Origin: DAOUBF01 sp034432795
Lineage (GTDB): Bacteria; Chloroflexota; Anaerolineae; DSLN01
Length of the DNA stretch: 64,000 nucleotides
Assembly (NCBI GenBank): GCA_034432795.1
Contig: DAOUBF010000078.1
Location: 1-64,000, forward strand
Direction: 5' to 3'
Part shown: one piece after another, positions 7,536 through 16,478 of the stretch
Numbering within the stretch: the first letter of the stretch is position 1
Layout of the letters: every line of letters starts with the position of its first letter
Notes under the pieces: model-generated
What the model was told of the DNA's origin: nothing
The model's input: only the letters and a program-made list of their open reading frames with translations
Database searches by the model: none
Position numbers and translations under genes: made by a program

Positions 7536-8483
7536 TTAGCTTCCTTTCAAGTATCTTTTCGGAACGTGGGTCAGAATGATAGATTCCAGCATGTCCAAGT
7601 AGTGAAGGTTGATGAAGTAATGGCAGTTTTCCACCAGGCGTTGGAGGTCCCTCTTCCTGGCTAACCAGCCCCCTCCGTCTACGAAATTGACAAACGCCCT
7701 GTTTTCGCCGTATCGGGCGTTGGAACGGAGAATCCGTTCGTAGGCCGAGAGCATATCCCGCGCCTTGGTGCTTTGCCCGCTGCTGGTCGTCTCCTGAAAG
7801 GACACCATCAGGATGACCCAGGGGTCATCTAAGGAGGGGATGGCAAAGTCTATATCGGTCTCAATAAAGCGCGAACGTCCTCGCTCAAAGCCTACCCCAT
7901 ACTTTTCCTGAACACTCGCTAAATACCCTCCAATGTGTGCTTCCACACGATGCCCCTTACGGCCACTATACGTGCCGATCAGCGCGCGTTTGTAACGCAT
8001 TCGCCGGGCCATGTCAGAGTCAGCAGCAATTTCGCGAAAATTTAGGGTCTCAAGGTAGTAACGGGGGATCAAGCGCTGCAATTCCAAGTCTTGGTATCCG
8101 TCTATGAGCAGGTGAGCTATAAGGGAGGCAAAGTCCTTGTCTTTCTGAATCTTTTGGGCGACCTGCCTTATAGACCATTCCCTATCCAGCGGGGCGGGGA
8201 TACGGCCAATCTTACGGAGCAGCGAGATAATGCGCAGAAACTTCTCCTGGGAAAGCTCTATTTCGCGCAACACGAACTCCAGGGCTTCTTCTTGCTCTCG
8301 CAAAAAAACGGCCAGGGACGAAGGGGTGATCAGCTTTGTGTTGATGATTCCATGTCGTTCAGCGACTTTGATGAGCCTTTCAACCTCCCTATCAATCTCC
8401 CGTTCCAGGTCTTCATCTACAAAGAAAACAACGATGGTCTCCCATGCCTCCTGGAAGGAGAGCTTACGGGCGAGGACGGCCAT
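7536..8483 (-). CDS. Putative type II restriction endonuclease
   Basis: A 315-residue protein with no close family that I can name. Its start overlaps the end of the methyltransferase gene by 20 bp, the strongest evidence that it is the cognate nuclease. The likely PD-(D/E)XK core is around residues 208-235: ETDIDFAIP (D212) followed by a strand ILMVSFQETTSSGQ (E231), with the usual lysine apparently replaced. The N-terminal 100 residues are helical and charged, suggesting a DNA-binding or dimer region. Codon use looks less GC-biased than neighbouring genes, consistent with transfer. It could also be a non-catalytic specificity partner. Confidence 0.6.
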   Translation of the reverse strand: MAVLARKLSFQEAWETIVVFFVDEDLEREIDREVERLIKVAERHGIINTKLITPSSLAVFLREQEEALEFVLREIELSQEKFLRIISLLRKIGRIPAPLDREWSIRQVAQKIQKDKDFASLIAHLLIDGYQDLELQRLIPRYYLETLNFREIAADSDMARRMRYKRALIGTYSGRKGHRVEAHIGGYLASVQEKYGVGFERGRSRFIETDIDFAIPSLDDPWVILMVSFQETTSSGQSTKARDMLSAYERILRSNARYGENRAFVNFVDGGGWLARKRDLQRLVENCHYFINLHYLDMLESIILTHVPKRYLKGS

Positions 8484-10173
8484 TATCTACCTCTATCAAC
8501 TTCGCGGCCTTCAAGGCTTTGCCCCAGGTGGGGAAGGCTTCTAGAAATGGCTTTAACCCGTAACGGCTCATCTGGCGGACGTCTTCCTGGGTAGGCAACC
8601 GGCCGAGTTTAAGGGCGATCTCCTGCAACTCCAATTGGAGGGCCTTCTTGTTGTAGCGGGGGCGTGGTCTGGGGGCCGGGGGACGATACACCTCACCGAA
8701 GACCTCCACCTGGGCCAGCTTTTCACGGGTGATAGCCACATAAGCCGGATCAATATCAATAGCGACATAGCGCCGCCCCAACTTCGCAGCGGTCACCGCT
8801 GTTGTGCCAGTGCCAGCCAATGCGTCCAAGACGACGTCACCCGGGTGGGTAGAAAGACGGATAATGCGCTCCATCAGCGCGTCCGGCAACTGACACGGAT
8901 GGTAATCCCGGTGACGATGGTGTTTAATCCGGTGGATATCCCACCAGATGTCGGTTAACCGCTCCTTCTCATCCTCCCCTCTCGCTTTGCGCTGGCGGAT
9001 ACAGGATGAACGCAGGCAGTAGAAGCGAGCATCAATGACCCCCACGCTTTCATAGTTAAACGTGAAGAGAGTAGGGTGTTTCGTGTAGAAGAGAAGCGCG
9101 TAGTGAGCGGGCATGATCTTCCCTCGCGGCTCAGAGAGCGCATCCCACACAATCCAGTTCTGGAAATACAGGCGCCGATTCAAATAGGCCGCATGATACA
9201 TCCCCCAACGGGGCAGGTTGAGGATGTAGAGGGAGCCGGTGGGCTTCAGAATACGGATGTATTCATCCAGCCAGGCATTGCACCAGTTCAGGTAGGTTTC
9301 CCTGTCCTTCTCGTCATCATAGGTGGTATACGCCTTGTCCAGGTTGTAGGGTGGATCGGCAAAAACCAGGTCCACCGATTCATCTGGATAACGCCGGAGC
9401 ACCTCCAGGGCATCCCCCTGGATGACCACGTTGAATAAGGAGCCATCGGCAGGATGGTTTTCCTCTTGTAGAGAAGGGGTGGGTAAAAGGCCGGGAAGCG
9501 GGAGCGGTCGGTACTGAACGGTTGGCTCCACCAGCCTGGCGTCCCTGAACCCTTGAACGCGCTCCCGCGGCCCGATGAGGCCATTCAGTGCGCTGGCATC
9601 AGCCGGGTCGCCGCTGGGAGAAACCATCCGCAGCAGGGTATCCAGGACAGGAGCCGAAAGCGCGGTGTAGTTATCCTCCAGAGGCAAGGCCTTCCAAACA
9701 TCCGAGAGTGCCACACCGCCTGGATGCATCAGGTGCGTTTTGCCCCCCCAATCCCGCAGCGATCTCCCACAGGCTCGGCAATACTGATGGGGAAAGCGAA
9801 CGCGAGAGATTCGGAAGGTCTCCCCTTTGGAGAACATTAAGAGGGCCGCGTGGGCGGAAGGAAGCCCCCGATCCGAAAGGCGGAGCGCCGATTCTATAGC
9901 GATCCAATACTTGAAGCGCAGGCGCCTGTCTAGATAGACACCCAGTTCAGGGAGGGACTCCGGCACCCCCTGGACGAAGAGCAGCCCACCTTCCCGTAAC
10001 GCCCGCGTGGCAGCATCCAGATAAGGGACCCATCGTTCGGCTTCGGCGGGGGCCCAGTCCGCCCCAGTGATCAACACGACGAAATCCAGGGAGCCGGGCG
10101 GCGCCTCTGCCAGAGCGAACAACAACTGGTTGCTCTCAGGATACCCGATCATCTCATTCTCAATATACTTCAA
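8464..10173 (-). CDS. Beta-class DNA methyltransferase with degenerate N-terminal copy
   Basis: A 569-residue DNA methyltransferase. The active half (about 245-490) has motif IV DPPY (273-276) before the SAM-binding motif I DALAGTG (450-456): the beta-class order of N6-adenine or N4-cytosine enzymes. Residues 19-200 repeat this half in decayed form: SLDFVVLITGADW aligns with SVDLVFADPPYNL, YLDRRLRFKYWIAIESA with YLNRRLYFQNWIVWDAL, and SDVWKAL with TDIWWDI, but DPPY and motif I are gone. Residues 509-560 (ELQEIALKLGRLPTQED... FPTWGKALKAAKL) look like a homing-endonuclease-associated DNA-binding repeat. With the overlapping downstream gene it forms a type II restriction-modification unit. Confidence 0.9.
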   Translation of the reverse strand: MKYIENEMIGYPESNQLLFALAEAPPGSLDFVVLITGADWAPAEAERWVPYLDAATRALREGGLLFVQGVPESLPELGVYLDRRLRFKYWIAIESALRLSDRGLPSAHAALLMFSKGETFRISRVRFPHQYCRACGRSLRDWGGKTHLMHPGGVALSDVWKALPLEDNYTALSAPVLDTLLRMVSPSGDPADASALNGLIGPRERVQGFRDARLVEPTVQYRPLPLPGLLPTPSLQEENHPADGSLFNVVIQGDALEVLRRYPDESVDLVFADPPYNLDKAYTTYDDEKDRETYLNWCNAWLDEYIRILKPTGSLYILNLPRWGMYHAAYLNRRLYFQNWIVWDALSEPRGKIMPAHYALLFYTKHPTLFTFNYESVGVIDARFYCLRSSCIRQRKARGEDEKERLTDIWWDIHRIKHHRHRDYHPCQLPDALMERIIRLSTHPGDVVLDALAGTGTTAVTAAKLGRRYVAIDIDPAYVAITREKLAQVEVFGEVYRPPAPRPRPRYNKKALQLELQEIALKLGRLPTQEDVRQMSRYGLKPFLEAFPTWGKALKAAKLIEVDNGRPRP

Positions 10174-10465
10174 ATCACATCCGCCCGCAAACCTGGCCTT
10201 CGCCCTGTCGGTCTCCTCCCATCACCACGATTTTTTTCCTCTGCCCCGGCCACGGTCTATCCTGAGAGCGGCCTAGCAGGCAAGTGTGTGACACCCTGCA
10301 CAAATAATGCATTTGCATCACCCAAGATAAGCCGTTTGCATCTTCTATTCCAACGGCATTCGGGCGTATAGTGCTAAAAAACACAAAACGCGCACAACGC
10401 GCAAAACGATCAACAGGGACATCCATGATCACGACGGGTGAGAGCCGAAGGGGGATGAGCGCGCT
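10174..10465. other. Divergent promoter region between the R-M unit and the HTH-HMA gene
   Basis: This AT-richer gap holds no gene. TATAGT (10367-10372) with TTCTAT 18 bp upstream is a possible + strand promoter. Short AACGCGCA-type direct repeats (about 10388-10405) lie between it and the HTH-HMA start and could be operator half-sites. No convincing minus-strand promoter for the methyltransferase was found. Confidence 0.35.
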
Positions 10466-11023
10466 ATGAAAAGACCGCAGGACCCAGGTAAGCGCCTCCT
10501 CACACGCACGGAGGTCGCTCAAATCTTTGGCGTGTCTCCTGCCACGGTGACCCGCTGGGGCGAGTCGGGGAAGCTCCCCTCAGTCAAAACCCTGGGAGGA
10601 CACCGGCGCTATGAGGCTGAGGTGGTCATGCGCCTGGCCCAGCAACTTATCAAAGGAGAAGCTCGCATGGAACACACGCTCTTGACCATTCCCAAACTGT
10701 ACGCCGACCATCACGTCACTGCCGTGCGCCAGGTGCTCATGGCATTGCCGGGCGTGATGGATGTGTACGCCAGTTCCGCCTGGCAGCAGGTGCAGGTCAC
10801 TTACGACCCGGCGAAGCTCTCCGTCAACGACATCATCCGTGCGTTGGAACAGGCGGGGTATCCAGCCGGGACGACGGATGACGGACGACGGACGACGGAA
10901 ACATTCGGTCCTCCGACCTCCGACCTCCGTCGCAAGGACCCGGCCTGGGATGTGCTTGGCGTGCGCGTCACCACCACCCACCGGGCCGATGTGGAGATGA
11001 GCGGTGAATTCAGGCGGTATTAA
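10466..11023 (+). CDS. MerR/excisionase-type HTH fused to an HMA-like domain
   Basis: A 185-residue putative regulator. Residues 10-65 are a MerR/BldC-like winged helix (LLTRTEVAQIFGVSPATVTRW... KTLGGHRRYEAEVV). Residues 68-135 have the heavy-metal-associated fold (MEHTLLTIPKL... VMDVYASSAWQQVQVTYDP... IIRALEQAGYPAG), but the metal loop is YADHH instead of CXXC. The tail after residue 137 (DDGRRTTE...) is encoded by a family B repeat and is probably unstructured. It sits 93 bp upstream of cooS on the same strand, so it may control the CODH/ACS operon, perhaps in response to a metal such as nickel; that is inference. Confidence 0.75.
   Translation: MKRPQDPGKRLLTRTEVAQIFGVSPATVTRWGESGKLPSVKTLGGHRRYEAEVVMRLAQQLIKGEARMEHTLLTIPKLYADHHVTAVRQVLMALPGVMDVYASSAWQQVQVTYDPAKLSVNDIIRALEQAGYPAGTTDDGRRTTETFGPPTSDLRRKDPAWDVLGVRVTTTHRADVEMSGEFRRY
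10871..10933. repeat. GACGACGG repeat (family B) inside the HTH-HMA gene
   Basis: Tandem GACGGACGACGGACGACGG followed after about 10 bases by the pyrimidine-rich counterpart CCTCCGACCTCCGACCTCCG. It lies in frame within the 3' part of the regulator gene and encodes its tail. Confidence 0.65.
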
Positions 11024-11034
11024 GGCACTCAACG

Positions 11035-11091
11035 GATAGGAATCAAGGAAATTGGAGGACGAACGGCGAAAATCGCTCGTCATTCCTTATC
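11035..11091 (+). promoter_or_regulatory. cooS leader with GATAGGAATCAAGGA repeat and stem
   Basis: GATAGGAATCAAGGA (11035-11049) recurs at 13187-13201 before acsB. The region can fold by pairing GGATAGGAAT (11034-11043) with ATTCCTTATCC (11081-11091), and GGCGAAAATCGC makes a small inner stem. The cooS ribosome-binding site CAGGAGGAA follows it. Confidence 0.35.
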
Positions 11092-11116
11092 CCCCACTTA
11101 GTCAGGAGGAACAAGC

Positions 11117-13135
11117 ATGACCGGCAAAAAGGTACGCACCCCCCAAGAACGTAGCGCGGACCCGGCGGCCCATCTTTTGCTGGAGTTCGCCGAGGCAGCG
11201 GGCCTGAGCACGGCCTTCAGCCGCGCCGACACCCTGGCGCCCTGCCCCATCGGCGCCGATGGGTTGTGCTGCCGCAACTGCTCCATGGGGCCTTGCCGCC
11301 TGGTCAAAGAGGGTCAGGTCGGCGTATGTGGCGCGACGGTGGACACGATTGTGGCCCGCAACTTCGCCCGCGCCGTCGCCGCAGGCGCGGCGGCCCACTC
11401 CGACCACGGGCGCGACATGGCCTTCACCCTCAAGGCCGCCGCCACCGGCCAGGCCCCGGACTACAAAATCCGCGACCCCTACAAGCTGCTCAGCATCGCC
11501 GGGATCCTGGGCGTCCCCACCGACGGGCGGCGTATTGAGGAGATCGCCTCAGATGTGGCCGATGCCGCTATCGCCCAATTCGGCCAGCAGACCGGCCAGA
11601 TTCTCTACGCCAAACGCGCGCCTGCCCGCCGCCAGCGCATCTGGCAGGAACTGGGCTATATCCCACGCGGCATTGACCGCGAAGTCGTTGAGGTGCTGCA
11701 CCGCACCCACATGGGCGACGACCAGGACCCGGAGCACATCCTGGATGCCACCATCCGCTGCGCCCTCGCCGACGGCTGGGGCGGCAGTATGTTGGCCACC
11801 GACATCTCCGACGTGCTCTTCGGCACCCCCAGCCCGCTCGTGGCCCAGATGAACCTGGGGGTGCTTAAGAAAGACCAGGTCAACATCATCATTCACGGCC
11901 ACGAACCGACCCTGAGTGAGATGATCCTGGCCGCCGTGAGCGATCCGGAGTTGATTGACTATGCCAGGAGCAAGGGCGCCAACGGCATCAACCTGGCCGG
12001 CATCTGCTGCACCGCCAATGAGACCCTGATGCGCCAGGGCGTGCCCAGCGCGGGCAACTTCCTGCACCAGGAACTGGCCATCCTCACCGGCGCGGTGGAG
12101 GCCATGGTGGTGGACGTGCAGTGCATCATGCAGGCGCTCGTCCCGCTGGCCGAGAACTTCCACACCGAGATCATCACCACCTCCAAGAAGGTCAAGATCA
12201 GCGGCGCGACCCACATTGAGTTTGATGAGCACCACGCGCTGGACACGGCGCGGGCGATCGTGCGCCGGGCGATTGACAACTTCCCCAAGCGGGGGGAAAC
12301 GCGCATCCCCGACGTCCGCTCCGATGTCGTCGCCGGCTTCTCCCATGAATACATCAACTACGCCCTGGGCGGCGTCCTGCGCGGCTCCTTCCGCCCGCTG
12401 AACGACGCCATCATCGCCGGGCGCATTCGCGGCGTGGTGGCCGACATCGGCTGCAACAACCCCCGCACCGCCCAGGACGCCGTCCATCAATACGTGGTGA
12501 GAGAATTTCTCAAGAACGACGTTCTGGTGGTGGAGACGGGCTGCGGCGCCATCGCCAGCGGCAAGCGCGGCTTTATGCTGGGGGAGGCTGCGCTGGAATA
12601 TGCCGGGCCGGGGCTGCGCGAAGTGTGCGAGGCGGTGGGCATCCCGCCCGTCCTGCATATGGGCTCGTGCGTGGACAACAGCCGCATCCTCACTGTCCTG
12701 AGCCAGATGGTCACGGAGGGCGGCCTGGGCCAGGACATCAGCGACATCCCGGCGGTGGGCATGGCTCCGGAGTGGATGAGTGAGAAAGCCCTGGCCATCG
12801 CCACCTATGCCGCCGCCTCCGGTGTGTACGTCATCATGGGCGTCACCAGCCCGGTGGCCGGGAGCGAGACCGTCACCCGCCTGTTGAGCGAGGGCTGGCG
12901 GGCCAAGTTCGGCGGTCGCCTGGAGTTCATCACCGACCCGGAGGAGATCGTCCGCCGCGCCCTGGCCCATATTGACGAACGCCGCGCTGCCCTCAAGCTG
13001 CCGGAGTACGACGCCAGCAAGTGGGGCAAGAGCGGCGACCGCCGTATCCTGGAACTGCTGCAGTTGCCATTTGCCGAGCGGCAGGCCGCTCTGTACGGGG
13101 GGCCTGTGGCGGTGGCCGCCACGCTGCCGATGTGA
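11117..13135 (+). CDS. cooS: Carbon monoxide dehydrogenase catalytic subunit
   Basis: The Ni-Fe CODH interconverts CO and CO2 and, with AcsB, feeds CO to acetyl-CoA synthesis. The 672-residue protein has all cluster ligands: C43 and C51 (D cluster), C52, C55, C60 and C71 (B cluster), and C-cluster ligands in IIHGHEPT, GICCTANE, VVDVQCIMQ, DIGCNNPRT, ETGCGAIASGKRGF and HMGSCVDNSR. ATG 11117 follows AGGAGGAAC. It is the first structural gene of the Wood-Ljungdahl operon. The bacterial (not archaeal CdhA) type and the neighbour acsB indicate a bifunctional CODH/ACS (the subunit often called AcsA). Confidence 0.97.
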   Translation: MTGKKVRTPQERSADPAAHLLLEFAEAAGLSTAFSRADTLAPCPIGADGLCCRNCSMGPCRLVKEGQVGVCGATVDTIVARNFARAVAAGAAAHSDHGRDMAFTLKAAATGQAPDYKIRDPYKLLSIAGILGVPTDGRRIEEIASDVADAAIAQFGQQTGQILYAKRAPARRQRIWQELGYIPRGIDREVVEVLHRTHMGDDQDPEHILDATIRCALADGWGGSMLATDISDVLFGTPSPLVAQMNLGVLKKDQVNIIIHGHEPTLSEMILAAVSDPELIDYARSKGANGINLAGICCTANETLMRQGVPSAGNFLHQELAILTGAVEAMVVDVQCIMQALVPLAENFHTEIITTSKKVKISGATHIEFDEHHALDTARAIVRRAIDNFPKRGETRIPDVRSDVVAGFSHEYINYALGGVLRGSFRPLNDAIIAGRIRGVVADIGCNNPRTAQDAVHQYVVREFLKNDVLVVETGCGAIASGKRGFMLGEAALEYAGPGLREVCEAVGIPPVLHMGSCVDNSRILTVLSQMVTEGGLGQDISDIPAVGMAPEWMSEKALAIATYAAASGVYVIMGVTSPVAGSETVTRLLSEGWRAKFGGRLEFITDPEEIVRRALAHIDERRAALKLPEYDASKWGKSGDRRILELLQLPFAERQAALYGGPVAVAATLPM

Positions 13136-13186
13136 TTGCATTGGCCGGGTATGGAAACCCGGCCTACTAGCAATGTCGCCTTCGGC

Positions 13187-13201
13187 GATAGGAATCAAGG
13201 A
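13187..13201 (+). repeat. Second GATAGGAATCAAGGA leader copy
   Basis: This 15-bp repeat is shared with the cooS leader at 11035-11049 and overlaps the acsB ribosome-binding region. Just upstream lie two hairpins, GGCCGGGTATGGAAACCCGGCC (13143-13164) and TCGCCTTCGGCGA (13176-13188). Confidence 0.4.
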
Positions 13202-13221
13202 GGTTGAGGAGGGAAGCGAGC

Positions 13222-15501
13222 ATGAGCCGATATATTGCCACCCGCGCCATCCGCGGCGCAACGCTGATCGTTAACGAAGCCGAGGAACTGCTGCAACAGG
13301 CCATCGCCCAAAAAGGCGCCGACGCGCCGGTGGCCTTCCCCAATACAGCCTACTACCTGCCTGTGATCCTGGGCCTCACCGGGCGCGAGGTGAAGACCCT
13401 GGGCGACCTGAAGCCCGTGCTGGAATACGCCCGCAAGCTCCTGCACCCCATCCCGCCGGGCCAGCGTTGGACGCCTTACCTGGGCGAGACGTTGGACAGC
13501 GGCATCGCCACGCTCCTGGCCGAGGAGGCCATTGAGGGCATCCGCTTCGCCCTGGGCCAGCAGCCGGAGCCTTTCCCCGGCTTCCGCCTGGCGGGCGGCA
13601 CCTCCTTCACCAGCCCGGACTTTGAGGGGAACGGCGCCGGGCACCTCAACGGCCCGATTGATGACATCCAACTGCGCAGTTGGGGCATCCAGCTTGTGGA
13701 TGGGCGCATGCCCGGCTTCGCCGCCATCGTGGGCTGCGCCAAAAGCAACGAGGTCGCCGTCAAGATCGTGCGCGAATTCCAGCGGCGCAACATCCTGGTG
13801 TTCCTCTCCGGCAACGTCAACGGGCGCTCCATCATCCACCAGTTACAGGAAGAAGGGGTGGAGATGGGCTATGACACCTACATCGTCCCCTTCGGTACGG
13901 ACACGATCAGCGCGATCTATGCACTGGGCTTCGCCACGCGCTCCGCGCTCACCTTCGGCGGTCTGAAAGGTGGCCAGGCCCGCGAGATCCTGCTGTACAA
14001 CAAGTACCGCGTGTTCGCCTTCGTGCTGGCCCTGGGGGAGGTGGATGACCTGAAGTACGCCACCGCCGCCGGAGCCATCAACTTCGGCTTCCCGGTTATC
14101 GCCGACACGGTCATCCCCCAAATCTTGCCCACCGGCGTGACCCGCTACGAGCACGTCATCTCCATGCCCTGGAACGAGATCCCCGGCAAGGACGACCTGG
14201 AGAAGGCCGAGCACCTGGTGCAGAAGTGCATTGAGGTGCGCGGCGTCAAGGTGAAGATCACCGAGGTGCCTATCCCCGTGCCCTATGGCTCGGCCTTTGA
14301 AGGCGAGGTGGTGCGCAAGGCCGATATGCGCATTGAATTCGGGGGGAAGAAGTCACGCGCCTTTGAGTACCTGCGCATGGTGCCAATGGACCAGGTGGAA
14401 GATGGCCGCATTGAGGTCATCGGCCCCGGTTTTGAGAACGTGCCGGAGGGCGAGGCCATGGACCTGGGCATCCTGGTGGAGGTAGCCGGGCGCAGGATGC
14501 AACTGGACTTTGAGCCGGTGCTGGAGCGCCAGATCCACCACTTCATCAACGGCGCTTCCGGGGTGCAGCACATCGGCCAGCGCGACATTGCCTGGATCCG
14601 TATCAGCAAGACCGCTGCCGCCAAGGGGTTCAACCTGCGCCACTTCGGCGACATCCTGTACGCCCGCTTCCACGCCGATTTCGGCAACATCGTGGACAAG
14701 GTTCAGGTGGCCATCATCACCGAACCGCGTCTCCATGCCGAATGGCTGGAACGTGCCCGCGCCGCCTACGACTATCGCAACCGACGCATGGCCGACCTGA
14801 CCGACGAGGCTGTGGACACGTTCTACTCCTGCACGCTGTGCCAGAGCTTCGCGCCTAACCATGTGTGCATCATCACCCCGCAGCGGCTGGGGCTGTGCGG
14901 GGCGTACAACTGGCTGGACTGCAAAGCCAGCCATGAGATCAACCCCAGCGGGCCGAACCAGCCTATCCCCAAGGGCCGTCTGATTGACCCGGTGAAGGGC
15001 TATTGGGAAGGCCCGAACCAGTTCGCGGAGCAGGCTTCGCATGGCAGCGTGCACCAGGTGGCCATCTACTCCATCATGGAGAACCCCATGACGGCCTGCG
15101 GCTGCTTTGAGTGCATCGTCATGGTCATCCCGGAGGCCAACGGCGTCATGGTTGTCTCCCGCGAAGACCCCAGCATGACGCCCGCAGGCATGACCTTCAG
15201 CACGCTGGCCGGGCTGGCCGGGGGCGGCCAGCAGACCCCCGGCGTGATGGGCGTGGGCAAGTACTACCTCACCAGCCCCAAGTTCATCTCGGCGGATGGC
15301 GGTTTCAAGCGCGTGGTGTGGATGAGCAGCTTCCTGAAGCAGAGCATGGCCGAGGAACTGGCCAAAGTTGCCGAGCGCGAAGGCGACCCCGACCTGATTA
15401 GCAAGATCGCCGACGAGACCATCTGTACCGACGTGGATGGCCTGCTCGCCTACCTGACGGAGGTGGGCCATCCGGCGCTGACGATGCCACCCTTGTTCTG
15501 A
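13222..15501 (+). CDS. acsB: Acetyl-CoA synthase (CODH/ACS beta subunit)
   Basis: AcsB joins CO, a methyl group from the corrinoid protein and CoA into acetyl-CoA at its Ni-Ni-[4Fe-4S] A cluster. The A-cluster pattern is intact: CTLC, a cysteine 9 residues on (HVCII), another 10 further (GLCGAYNW), and the distal-nickel motif CGC in TACGCFEC. At 759 residues it includes the N-terminal domain that docks on CooS. Start ATG 13222 (MSRYIATRAIRGA) has GAGGAGGGA upstream; a TTG 18 bp earlier is less likely. It lies 86 bp after cooS. Confidence 0.97.
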   Translation: MSRYIATRAIRGATLIVNEAEELLQQAIAQKGADAPVAFPNTAYYLPVILGLTGREVKTLGDLKPVLEYARKLLHPIPPGQRWTPYLGETLDSGIATLLAEEAIEGIRFALGQQPEPFPGFRLAGGTSFTSPDFEGNGAGHLNGPIDDIQLRSWGIQLVDGRMPGFAAIVGCAKSNEVAVKIVREFQRRNILVFLSGNVNGRSIIHQLQEEGVEMGYDTYIVPFGTDTISAIYALGFATRSALTFGGLKGGQAREILLYNKYRVFAFVLALGEVDDLKYATAAGAINFGFPVIADTVIPQILPTGVTRYEHVISMPWNEIPGKDDLEKAEHLVQKCIEVRGVKVKITEVPIPVPYGSAFEGEVVRKADMRIEFGGKKSRAFEYLRMVPMDQVEDGRIEVIGPGFENVPEGEAMDLGILVEVAGRRMQLDFEPVLERQIHHFINGASGVQHIGQRDIAWIRISKTAAAKGFNLRHFGDILYARFHADFGNIVDKVQVAIITEPRLHAEWLERARAAYDYRNRRMADLTDEAVDTFYSCTLCQSFAPNHVCIITPQRLGLCGAYNWLDCKASHEINPSGPNQPIPKGRLIDPVKGYWEGPNQFAEQASHGSVHQVAIYSIMENPMTACGCFECIVMVIPEANGVMVVSREDPSMTPAGMTFSTLAGLAGGGQQTPGVMGVGKYYLTSPKFISADGGFKRVVWMSSFLKQSMAEELAKVAEREGDPDLISKIADETICTDVDGLLAYLTEVGHPALTMPPLF

Positions 15502-15509
15502 GGAGGTGC

Positions 15510-16478
15510 ATGATGGCCGTGATAGAGATTCCCAAAGAGAAGTGGAGTGGCAAAGTGCGTGAGGTCACCCTGGGGGCGACGGCGGCCCAGGGGGGCACAC
15601 GCAGCCGAACCGTCACGGTGGGCGGCGAGACGACGCTGCCCTTCCTGCACTTTGAGGGCGAGATCCCCCACCCACCCGCCATCGCGGTGGAGGTCCAGGA
15701 CCGCCCACCTGCCGACTGGTCCCCTATCCTGCTGGAGGCCTGGGGGGAGGCTGTCCAGGATGTGGCCGCCTGGGCCAAAGCCGTTGAAGACCTGGGCGCC
15801 GACCTGGTGGCGCTCAAGTTCACCGCCCACCCCGACCTGAACGCCGCTTATGCCCGCCAGATGCTGCGGCGCGTGCTTGGGGCCACCGGCCTGCCCCTGC
15901 TCGTCTATGGGCCGGGCCAGGCCGAACTGGACAATGAGGTCCTGGTGGCCGTGGCCGAGGAGGGCGAGGGCGAGAACCTGGCCCTGGGTGTGTGTGAGGA
16001 GAAGAACTATCGCACCATTGTGGCGGCGGCGCTGGCGCACGGCCACCTGGTCATGTCCCGCACGCCCATGGACGTCAACCTGGCCAAGCAACTCATCATC
16101 CTGATCAGCGACATGAGTATGCCGCTGACGCGCATCCTGATGGACCCGACCACCGGCGCGCTGGGCTATGGCATGGAGTACGGCTACAGTGTGATGGAGC
16201 GTCTGCGCCTGGCCGCGCTCCAGGGCGACAGCATGACCCAGCAACCTATGATCGTGACGCCGGGCGAGGAGGCCTGGCGCACCAAAGAGGCCCGCGCCGG
16301 CGAGGGCGTGCCCGCCGCCTGGGGCGATTGGGCCGAACGGGCGATCCTCTGGGAAGTGCTCACCGCCAGCACGCTGATCCATGCCGGCGCGGATGTCGTT
16401 GTCCTGCGCCACCCCGAATCGGTCCGGCGCATTCGTGGGATGATCGGCGCGCTGATGGAAAATGGACAGATCACTTAA
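15510..16478 (+). CDS. acsD: Corrinoid iron-sulfur protein small subunit (CODH/ACS delta)
   Basis: The small subunit of the corrinoid iron-sulfur protein, a TIM barrel that pairs with AcsC and presents the cobalamin for methyl transfer. Recognisable blocks in the 322 residues are KWSGKVREVTLG, DLGADLVALKFTAHPD, YGPGQAELDNEVL, ALGVCEEKNYRTI, DMSMPLTRILMDPTTGALGYGMEY and the end DVVVLRHPESVRRIRGMI. It starts 8 bp after acsB with AGGAGGTGC upstream; ATG 15510 and 15513 are both possible. It must act with AcsC, AcsE and AcsB, all nearby. Confidence 0.95.
   Translation: MMAVIEIPKEKWSGKVREVTLGATAAQGGTRSRTVTVGGETTLPFLHFEGEIPHPPAIAVEVQDRPPADWSPILLEAWGEAVQDVAAWAKAVEDLGADLVALKFTAHPDLNAAYARQMLRRVLGATGLPLLVYGPGQAELDNEVLVAVAEEGEGENLALGVCEEKNYRTIVAAALAHGHLVMSRTPMDVNLAKQLIILISDMSMPLTRILMDPTTGALGYGMEYGYSVMERLRLAALQGDSMTQQPMIVTPGEEAWRTKEARAGEGVPAAWGDWAERAILWEVLTASTLIHAGADVVVLRHPESVRRIRGMIGALMENGQIT

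Noticed and set aside
11549..13261. Long minus-strand ORFs opposite cooS and acsB
   Set aside because: High GC gives long antisense frames; the proteins are histidine/glycine/aspartate-rich shadows, with no ribosome-binding site.
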